Of a stretch of 64,000 nt of DNA, positions 55,915-64,000 are shown piece by piece (position 1 is the stretch's first letter; each line of letters starts with the position of its first letter). The stretch covers positions 48,472,329-48,536,328 of the forward strand of contig NW_023601212.1 of NCBI RefSeq assembly GCF_014898055.3, written 5' to 3'. The notes beneath the pieces were generated by a model, which ran no database searches, had not been told where the DNA came from, and saw only the letters and a list, made by a program, of their open reading frames with translations. The stretch comes from Talpa occidentalis (lineage: Eukaryota; Chordata; Mammalia; Eulipotyphla; Talpidae). A program made the position numbers and the translations under genes.

Positions 55915-58251
55915 ATAACTGACCCATCTCAGCTATCGTCCTCGGCCCTAGCCCTTCTGCTTCATCAAATATCCACTGCAGGGCTCCCCAATTCTGGACA
56001 GAACCATGCCCTTCCTGATTCCCCTCTACCCTCTTGGCCAGTCTTGGTCCTTACTTCATGCAGCTCCACCTCACCAGCTCAAGGGTGGGACCCCAATGGA
56101 AACCAAGAGTCTTCAAACACCCCCCACCATTACCTACTATCTCCCCACCTGAATGGCAGGCTTAGAGGGAAAAAACTCCTGGCTTACAACTAGTTTCCCA
56201 CAGGTTCCTCACTGAGCTGACCCTTCACAGGGGCTCATTCAAATCAGGAACCCCATCTCTAGGAGCTCTATGTGCATGCTGCAGGGTGGAGTCAAGGAGC
56301 AGAGGTCCCCTCAGCCACCACCAGACTGCATTCCTGCTTATAGGTGCATCTGATATGGTGGGCAGTGGTAGTGGCTGCTAGTGAATCAGAGATGTACATG
56401 CTGGGTGTTGCCTCCTGTCTGGCTGGGGCTGGGGAACAGCCACCGGAGGTGGGCACTGCAATGCCCTATGCTACTCTTCTCCCCTGTCTTCTACAGATGC
56501 ACAGGAGATGGTGGATTATCTCTCTACCCCCTCTTCAAGGGGCACAAGCATGCTTGCCCCATTGCCAAGGAGGTGGGTGCCCTTTTGGGCACATGGGAAT
56601 CAGCAGCACAGCCAGGGCCCTTCTCCCATCCTTAGAGCTTGGATGGGGCTCTCTGGAGGATGCCCTGTAGCAGGAGTGGCAGTGATTCAGGCTCCTAGGC
56701 ACTAACTGAGCTGGACCTGAGCACATAGTGTGTCAGTCATGTTGGATGAAGATGCCCCAGCTGCCTGAGCAAGCTACTGTTCTGTGCTCCACTGCCAAGG
56801 GCCAGTTTCTGGCATACAGATGAACTCTCCCCATTCAGGAGACCCTGGTGATGACCTGGACCCAGAAGGGCAGTCAGATGGAGTTCTTCTACACATGCAG
56901 TGACCTGGGCAGGTAAGTGGCAGACTCCAGGGTGGGAAGGCAGGATCCTTGGCCCCCATTTTTTGTCCCCACCCAGATCTTCCTCCCACATCTTTCTCAA
57001 TCACTCTTTCCATCCTCTTCTAAAACTTCCTCCCCTACTCTTCTCCTTCCTGTTTTTGTTTTAGTAACAGGGTGACTGTACAGAGGCTCCTTGCTTATTT
57101 TCTCTGGTTTGCTTCAGAATTCCCAGCAGGGAGGATGGTGCCTGTTGGAGAGCTGAGGTGGGGGTGACTGGAGAATGCTTCCTGGGAAGAATTTGGGGAC
57201 ATCTGTAGAAAGAGAAGTGGAGGGGTCCTGGGGCACATGGGCTGTTCTATGCCCATTTGGAGAAACCTGAGCAAGTTTGGGGAAGTCCCAGGCTTCCAGG
57301 CTATACTTGGTGGCTCTGTTCCTGGTCCCTGACAGTTGAATTTGAGCCTTTGTCCCTAAGGCCAGGAATCCTGGAGGCATTTTCATCCTATATTAGCAAT
57401 CCAGCAGACCTGCTTCTCTGGTTTGGTGCCCTCTGGGGCAGTTTGGAGTTGGAAGGCATGGAGCCCTTCTTGGCCAAGCTGGGTGGGGCTGAAGGCCTTG
57501 AGGGAGTGGCCTCTGGCTAGGTGCCAAGGTGTGTTTCATTTATTTGAGGTAAGTATGGCTATCTTATCCTTCTAGGGTCTTTACTTCCGATACTTAGCTG
57601 GGGAAGGGTTCCCAGAAGCCCACTCCTGACCCCAGGCCCTTAGCAAGGACCTCCCCATCTTCGTTCAGCAGCACTTCTCCTTGTACCTCAGGGCTTGGCG
57701 GCTACCTAGAGACCCCAGATGGCTGCCAGTCCTCTGCCACCAGGGCCTACAGCTTGGCCCTGAACCACAGGCCACAGGTGGTAACGTCCAGGACTTAATT
57801 TACTAAATTGTCGTAACTCCCTTGGCCTCTGTTCAGACCTAGACTCTGGGCATTCGGTGACTACAGAGGCAGAAAGGTTTGGGCCTGCATTATGTCCCAT
57901 GCATGTCTGGAGGCCACTAATTAGCCTGCAGCCTCCAGGGAAACTTTTTCCTGGAAATGCAGCCTCAATTCTTTTATAAATCTAAAACTCTAGCAAGCCC
58001 AAGTTTCATCTAGTGAGTGTGGATATGGGATGGGGGTTTCCCATTTAAAAGGTGAAGCCATCTTTTTAGCAGCAGTTTGAAGTCTTTTTAGTGTGCTCTG
58101 AGAGCTGCTGAGTTAGCACTAGTCAGAAGTGCCGAACGGAATTTGACAGGTCATTCTGTATCCTCTCACAGACTCCCACCGTCCCTTCCTGCCCCCCCAC
58201 ACTCTCCGAGTCCCAGCCGCTCCGAGTCTGAACTTTTCTCATTAAGCATCA

Positions 58252-59157
58252 ATGTTCAGTGCTGGAGCAGGCTCGCACCTAGTGAGGACATGTGAGTCGA
58301 GTCTCCTCTCACTTCTGCACACACCTCTGTTCTTGTCTTTCTGGAAGGCAGCTGGAGGTGAGGAATGGGGGTCATATTGTTTTGGGAGAATCATGCCATT
58401 TCAAAACAGGCACACCCTCCAAACAATGATTAGATTTGAACTTGTTTGTGTCTTAACAGTGTCTGCTCACGCACCTCTGTGCATAGGGCAACACCACTCC
58501 TTCAAGGGCCAAAACACCTATGATGTTGGCACTCACTTTCCCTCAAAGCTTCTTGAGAATCTCAGGGCTGCCCAAAGGCCCCTCCATTACCCTCCTCCTT
58601 TCCACAACCACTTCTGGCCACTGACAAGAAAAACTGCCACTCAGCAGAGGAGCCACTATTTCTGTTGCGCTGACCCTCAACAGGAAGCAGCCCTAACTCA
58701 TGAGCTGGCTGTTGTGAGAAGAGAAATCACATCCACTGGTAGTAATAACGCTTTCTGGCGCACCCTCAGAGAAGCAGGGCCTGCCTGGGACCAGGGGTCC
58801 CTGAGGTGGGGAGCCCTTACCCAACAGCAGAGCCCCAGGTGGAACATCCCCAGTAGACAAAGCGGCTGGGTGTCTCTCTCTCACCCATCCAGCCCCCCAG
58901 GGATTTTGTTGCTGCGAAGGGCTTTAGGCTGTGAGTGTGATGTGTTGAAGCAGCACCTCATGAACCTGGGCACTCCTGCTGCGGGGAGGCAGCTCTGGGG
59001 ACACAGTGACACTGACTCCAGGGTCAACGGTGGACACGGGTGCGACTGTCCCGACGGGTGGTGCTGTGAGCCTGGATGGTGCAGGCTGTGCATTCCAGGC
59101 TTGCATCATGGTGCTATGACTGCCACACCACAGGGAGATTGTCTGGCATGTTTGTGA
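58252..59157 (+). other. 301-codon open frame, probably chance
   Basis: Long ATG-initiated frame in GC-rich DNA. It is rich in Ser, His, Pro, Gly and Trp, lacks a recognisable domain and has overlapping long frames on the opposite strand (58693-58884, 58924-59208). The C-terminal stretch 'CDCPDGWCCEPGWCRLC' is cysteine-rich but matches no fold I know. No RNA evidence is available, so I do not call a gene. Confidence 0.2.
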
Positions 59158-60044
59158 GGATGCATGTCTGGTGTTGAGGGACATGTGATTGACAGTGCGC
59201 TGAAGCATGAGAGTCTGGACCTCTCGCTTGGGGCCTCAGCACCCTGTGGTGAGGCTCAGGGAGGGTCAGTAGCTCATCCGGGCCTCTCGACCAGCAGGTC
59301 CTACCCATGGTGGCTGCTCCTTCCATTTCTAAGTGTCTGCCTCACTCCCTGGGAAGAGGCTCTGTGAACTCACTCTCAAAATACTGTTCTTCTACCCTTT
59401 TCTTTTCCAAAATGGACCCAGTGTTCTGTTTTCCTCTGATTTATATATTTCCTTACTTTTGGAAATTGAGAAAGTTGCTCTAAGATGACATATGTGAACC
59501 TCTTGTGGTTCCCCCGAGTGGCCTGAGTGATGAGCAGGGAACCCCACATCTGTTGGGGTGGGGTAGCCAAGAAGGCAGGAATTCTGTTTCCCACCTGGTG
59601 CCAGGTGGTGCTGAGAGGCTGGTGCTCTAGGAGCAGGGCTGCCCTTCTCAGCTCTCAGAGACCCCATGTGGCCTGTTGGTGCCTCCTCCCCAGGGGCTGT
59701 CCTGAGGGCCACATGTCGGTCCTGCTGACCCAGCACATGGTCTCCCTGGTCTCTGAGATACTGAATTTGGGAGGCCGCTCATCCCTCAAGTTCTCTGTAA
59801 TGGCTGTTTTGATAGACGATAAAGGGGAGAAAGTGGATCCCTTTCTGGTGTTGGGAAGGGCCCGACCCTATTATCAGCTCATCAGCCGTCCTTCTGGCTA
59901 CCAGAAATCCCTGCACTATCATTCCTGGGCCAAGGACCCTCTGGACACCTGTTAGCCAGGCGGGTGTGCGCCTGCCTGTGCTCTGGCACACAAGCCAGTT
60001 GGAACTGTCCCCTGTGCCAGTTGAAGGTCTAGCGCTGGTCCTGG

Positions 60045-60135
60045 CACAGGCGGGAGACAGGCCTGGGTTCCAGTGTCAGCTGTGTGACTTTAGGCTGGTC
60101 CCTTGAGTGTCACCTTTGTGTGCATGTGAATGGGC
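60045..60135 (+). mobile_element. MIR SINE fragment
   Basis: CCTGGGTTCCAGTGTCAGCTGTGTGACTTTAGGCTGGTCCC matches the MIR tRNA-derived and core region ('cctgggttcgaatcccggctctg...tagctgtgtgaccttgggcaag'). Confidence 0.7.
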
Positions 60136-60519
60136 GCTATGAGGGCCTGGTCTGTGTCTTTCCCTGGGGGTCAGGACCGGGTGAGAACCACGGGAGATGC
60201 ACTCTCCACATTGTCATGTTCTGAGCACATTAGTTCTGTTAGGGGAGCCCATGATCATGACTATTGTTAGAGGGGACTGTGGCTCAGTGCCCAGGAATGG
60301 GCAGACTGTGGCCTGTGGCTTCCTCGGGCAGGGTAGCATTTGGACTCTGGAGAGGGGACTGAAGCCTTGGCTAAGCCCCTCTCAGAGCTGCAAGGGAGAG
60401 ACTTGATTTAGGAGTGGGGGCTGTTTTCCATGCATGCTCTAGGGAGGGCCATGGCCACGCATCTTCCCACACAGTTTCCAGGCAGATGCCTCAGTCCCAC
60501 CAGCCATGTCCTCAAGGGG

Positions 60520-60575
60520 ACTGCAAATGCCATGAGTTTATCATTTTTGATCGCCGAGTAGTATTCCAATGAGTC
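60520..60575 (-). mobile_element. Orphan 55-bp L1 ORF2 scrap
   Basis: GCAAATGCCATGAGTTTATC, TTTTTGATCGCCGAGTAGTATTCCAATG matches the antisense ORF2 C-terminal zone. Neither a 3'UTR nor a poly(A) tail accompanies it. Confidence 0.75.
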
Positions 60576-61599
60576 ACAAAGCATTTTTAAGGCTACCATT
60601 ATTTCCACCCTAAAGCAAGCTGACACCCAAAGGGATTAAACCACGTGCTCAGGTTTGCTCTGGCAGGTGCTGGTTGAACTGGCCTTTTGCCCAAGCTTCC
60701 CAACTCTTACCCCGGGGGCCCCCTGTGCCAAGTGCAGGTCAGCCAACCAGGGACCTGAGAGCAGGGTGGAAGGGATCATCCTAGGATAGTGGACTCTGAG
60801 TGCCTCTGGGTTGGCCAGCACATGGGGACTTTGGGGGTCATCCTTTGTGACCTCTGAAGATAGGAGTGGGTAAATAGCAGCAAAAGCAAAGAGAAATCTG
60901 TAAGCTGTCATATTATAAAAAAGTAAGTATGACTTTGTGCCATTTGATGGCACCTCAGTGAGTGAGCTGAGAGGCCTGCCATGGGACGCTTCTTATTGTC
61001 TCCCTCTCACATGGCCTGAGTTTCCTAGTCTGGTTTGTGGGCCTGTGTGAGGCCAGGGTGCCCCGAGGCTATCAGAGGTTTGGCTAATTGGAAACAATAA
61101 ATCAGCCTCCTCCTCAGCTGACTCTGTGGCACCCTAGCCATCAAGGTTAGAGCTTCTGGGTACAATTGGTCGCAGGGATGGGCCTTGGCCTTGGCAGGGC
61201 CAATTCTGGGTCACTTTTACCTTGCAGAGGGAGAGCTTTTGCCCATAGCAGAGGGAAATCTTGAGGGGGATCCTGACCTGCTCATTCGAAGAGCCTGATG
61301 GTGGTTCTCTTTATTCCCTCTCCTCAGAGCCCTGAGCTAAGCCTCCACTCCAAAACAGCAGCCCCCATAGCTGAGTCTGGGTAACTCAATGAAGACCAGA
61401 TTTTTTTAAGTGAATAAAATATGTGAAAATCCGTTTCAAATTTCCAAGGAGAACCTCTACCCTTTTTTTCAGGAAAGGTAAGAGATTAGTTCCAAGAAAC
61501 CAAAATGCAAACTCCTGATGGGAGGTTTCTTCTTGGTCTTTGGCCCAGGGAGTCTTCCTTTTGCTGGGACACGTGGCACAAAGGAAGGGGTAGGTGTTT

Positions 61600-61835
61600 G
61601 CCTGTCTGTCTCAGCTCTATGATAATGACAACAATTTGTGAGCATTATCTAGTGCTAAGTGCTTCAAGGGCACTGTCTGTGAAGTGGGTGCCCTTATTTG
61701 CCCCACAGTAGACTTGGTGACAGAGAGGCCTGGGGAGAATGGTTAACTTATCCAGCATTAGTCAGCTAAAAAATGACAGAGCCTGGATCAGAAACCAGAA
61801 TCCCAGCTACTCTGTTATACTGCTTTAGTAAAAAA
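61600..61835 (-). mobile_element. MIR SINE, nearly complete
   Basis: Antisense MIR: GAGCATTATCTAGTGCTAAGTGCTTCAAGG, TATTTGCCCCACAGTAGACTTGGTGACAGAGAGG, GGTTAACTTATCCAGCATTAGTCAG, GACAGAGCCTGGATCAGAAACCAG, TACTGCTTTAG. Confidence 0.75.
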
Positions 61836-62257
61836 TTACATGAATGAATGAGTGATAGAGTGAATACAAAATGAATGAGGGTATGAACAGGAATGTTCAA
61901 GCTACTTCCCAAATGCTGTTTTTTGCCCCTGCTGAATCCCCCTGCTGTGCATTAGGAGCACGTATAAGTGCTTTCCTCATTAAGAAGTGGCTTTAAAAAA
62001 TAAAAAAAAAAAGCGTCTCTCTGTGTAATCCCACATTGATCCAGCAGGAGCTGCAGCGTGCCTAGGTATGTGCAGAGCCACAGGCACTACTGATGAGTTA
62101 GAAAGCAGAAGCTTCAGGGTAGTAGTGGAAGCAGGGAATGTGCTGGTGAGTTACATACTGGGGCACAGGTTAGGGGATGGTGGAAAAGGCAGATAAGAAG
62201 AGGAGGAAAGGGCAGCAGCTGTTTTGTGGGGGTGAGTGAGGGGAGAAATCAGGATTC

Positions 62258-63787
62258 CTTTAAAGTATTTATTTGTTTTATTTTTTATTATTTTATATAT
62301 TTTTTAAACCATTTTTCATTTTTGTACAATGTATGCATTTTCATCTTGGTTATGGTCCCCGGAAAATTCCCACAACCCTTGTTCTGATACTTCTCCCTTC
62401 TCCTCCCACTGAAGTGTGTCTCTGGTTTATAGTTGCTGTTGATTTTGATTTTCACTTTATTATAATTAGTCTTTTTCCTGATCCCTTATTTGGGTTTTCT
62501 AGATTCCTGCTATGAGTGAGACCATCCGGTATTTTTCTTTTTCTTCCTGGCTTATTTCGCTGAGCATGATCCCTTCCAGCTCCATCCATGTTGCTGCAAA
62601 TTGCATGTGTTCATCTTTTTTGATTGCTGAGTAATATTCCACTGTGTATATGTGCCACATCTTCTTGATCCAGTCATCTATTTTTGGGCTTTTGGGTTGT
62701 TTCCATAGCTTACCTATTGTAACTAGTGCTGCTATAAACATTGGGGTGCAGGTGCCCTTTTGAATTAATGTTTTTGTGTCCTTTGGGTAGATACCTAGGA
62801 ATGGAATTGCTGGTTCATATGGAAACTCATTTTTAGTAGTTTGAGGAACCTCACACAGCTCTCCATAGTGGCTGGACTAGTCTGCACTCCCACCAGCAGT
62901 GCAGTAGAGTTCCTTTTTCTCCACATCCTCGCCAACATTTGTTGTTGCTAGTTTTTTTAATATGTGCCAATCTCACTGGTGTAAGATGTTATCTCATTGT
63001 AGTTTGCATTTGATTATAAGTGATGTTGAAATTTTTTTCTCATGCCTGTTGGCCATTTGCATTTCTTCTTTGGAGAAGTTTCTTTTTAGCTCTTCTGCCC
63101 ATTTGTTGACTGGATTGTTTACTTTGGTTTTGTTGTCAGCTCTTTGTAGATTTTTGTGATCAGTTCTTATCATTGGTGGTGTGTGCAAAAATTTCTCCCA
63201 GTCAGTGGGGTGTCTCTTTGTTTTGGTTACTGTCTCTTATGCTGTACAGAAGCTCTTTAATTTGATGTAGTCCTAACTGTTTATCTTTGCCTTCACTATT
63301 GCTGCTTTGGGTGATGTGTCTTTAAAGATGTTACTGAGGTGTATGTCATGTAGTGTTTCGCCTATATTCCCTTCTATATATTTTATGGTTTTAGGTATTA
63401 TGTCTAGTTCTTTAATCCATTTTGAGTTGGTACTTCCATGGTGTGAGGTAGGAGTCAAGCTTCATTCTTTTGCATGTAGCAACCAAATTTTCCCAGCACC
63501 ATTTATTGAAAAAACTTTCGTTGCTCCATGGCATATTCTTTGCTCCTTTGTCACAGGTTAGTTGACTGTAAATCTGTGGGTTTATTTTTGGGTTTCTATT
63601 CAGTTCCATTGGCCTGTGTGTCTGTTCTTGTTCCTATACCACGCAGTTTTGATTATTATGACTTTGTAGTATAGTGTGAAGTCTGGAGCGTGATAACCTC
63701 CTTTCCCTTCTTTTTTTTTTTCAGGACAGCTTTGGCTATTCGAGGTTTTTGCTGGCTCTATATGAATTTCATTAATATTTGTTCTTT
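62258..63787 (-). mobile_element. 5'-truncated L1 (3'UTR and ORF2 C-terminal part)
   Basis: 3'UTR from 62258 (TTTTATATATTTTTTAAACC, TTTTGTACAATGTATGC), ORF2 stop near 62499, Cys-rich motif near 62910, [24 protein letters not shown] near 63650. It ends near 63787, within ORF2. Coding is broken by several shifts. It belongs to the same general family as the L1s at 3353 and 34966. Confidence 0.88.
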
Positions 63788-64000
63788 TTTGAGCTGAATA
63801 GACCTGGAAATACACTGGATTTTTGCTAAGTTTTCTTTGATATAATACTGGTAATATTTTTTTGCACTTTGTTCTGAATTCATAAAGTTTTCTTGTTTTG
63901 AGTGACCAGGATCTGCAGCAATGTTGTATTTTTTTTTTTTTCCAGCAAAGCTAACTTGTGTTCACAAATTTTTCTCCCTTTGATACCAACACAGCATGAA
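63788..64000. other. Unique DNA at the right edge
   Basis: AT-rich sequence without recognisable features. Confidence 0.4.

Larger units (their letters stand above)
55411..62250. other. GC-richer, repeat-poor island, no gene recognised
   Basis: In contrast to the rest of the window, this 6.8 kb has higher GC and few repeats (two MIRs and a short L1 scrap). Some splice-like signals are visible: pyrimidine tract and AG near 56495 (CCCTGTCTTCTACAG), and CCATTCAG (56842) with GGGCAGGTAAGTGG (56906) bounding a possible short exon. I cannot build a coding model or recognise a protein. It may be gene flank, intron, or decayed exons. Confidence 0.4.

Noticed and set aside
1..64000. CRISPR arrays, bacterial operons, attachment sites, riboswitches
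   Set aside because: None seen. The DNA is plainly vertebrate and the regular repeats are L1 monomers, microsatellites and a 74-bp array.

Overview
The window is a stretch of mammalian nuclear DNA. The evidence is LINE-1 (L1) copies of several ages, ancient placental-mammal repeats (MIR, MER20, MER5A, an MLT1-type LTR), a tRNA-derived SINE family with a TATAAATAAATAAATCTTT-type tail, ERV LTRs and an intronless olfactory receptor (OR) gene. The SINE head (GGCCTCCCTGGTGGYGCAG) and the recent L1s suggest a laurasiatherian mammal, most likely a bat outside the vespertilionids. That placement is inference. By my reading well over half of the window is mobile-element sequence, and the only convincing intact protein-coding gene is an OR7-type OR at 47667-48596 on the + strand.

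Layout. 1-9.4 kb: AT-rich DNA, the first copy of a low-copy duplicon (715-2330), an old L1 split by a younger L1 (2376-6215), then a MER20 and a putative LTR with a 74-bp tandem repeat. 9.4-16.6 kb: a second duplicon copy, split by an internally deleted minus-strand L1 that carries tandem 5'UTR monomers, two SINEs and a 25-bp U6 snRNA 5'-end fragment; then an MLT1-type LTR. 16.6-22.1 kb: an ERV1-like solo LTR, old L1 pieces and an IAP-like LTR sitting in a dinucleotide repeat. 22.1-32.7 kb: a nested array in which one old plus-strand L1 is broken by a full-length L1 (22521-29111), a 3' L1 fragment, a SINE, a solo LTR and a further LTR that itself contains an LTR in the opposite orientation. 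33.2-38.2 kb: a probable 5'-inverted L1, a monomer-bearing L1 with its ORF1 split by another L1, an OR pseudogene fragment (36441-36720) and layered L1 3' ends. 38.2-47.6 kb: mostly unique AT-rich DNA with the third, inverted duplicon (39740-41200). 47.67-48.6 kb: the OR gene. 48.7-55.4 kb: SINEs and layered old L1s. 55.4-62.25 kb: a GC-richer, repeat-poor island in which I recognise no gene. 62.26-63.8 kb: another 5'-truncated L1.

How it works together. This looks like an OR-cluster neighbourhood: one intact receptor, one decayed related receptor about 11 kb upstream and three copies of a duplicon, which fits growth by segmental duplication followed by heavy L1/SINE/ERV insertion. No new enzymatic or defence system is evident. 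The most informative signals are the insertion order recorded by target-site duplications, the U6 fragment at a SINE/L1 junction, the different L1 5'UTR types and the inverted LTR-in-LTR nest. Divergence and family names were judged by eye.
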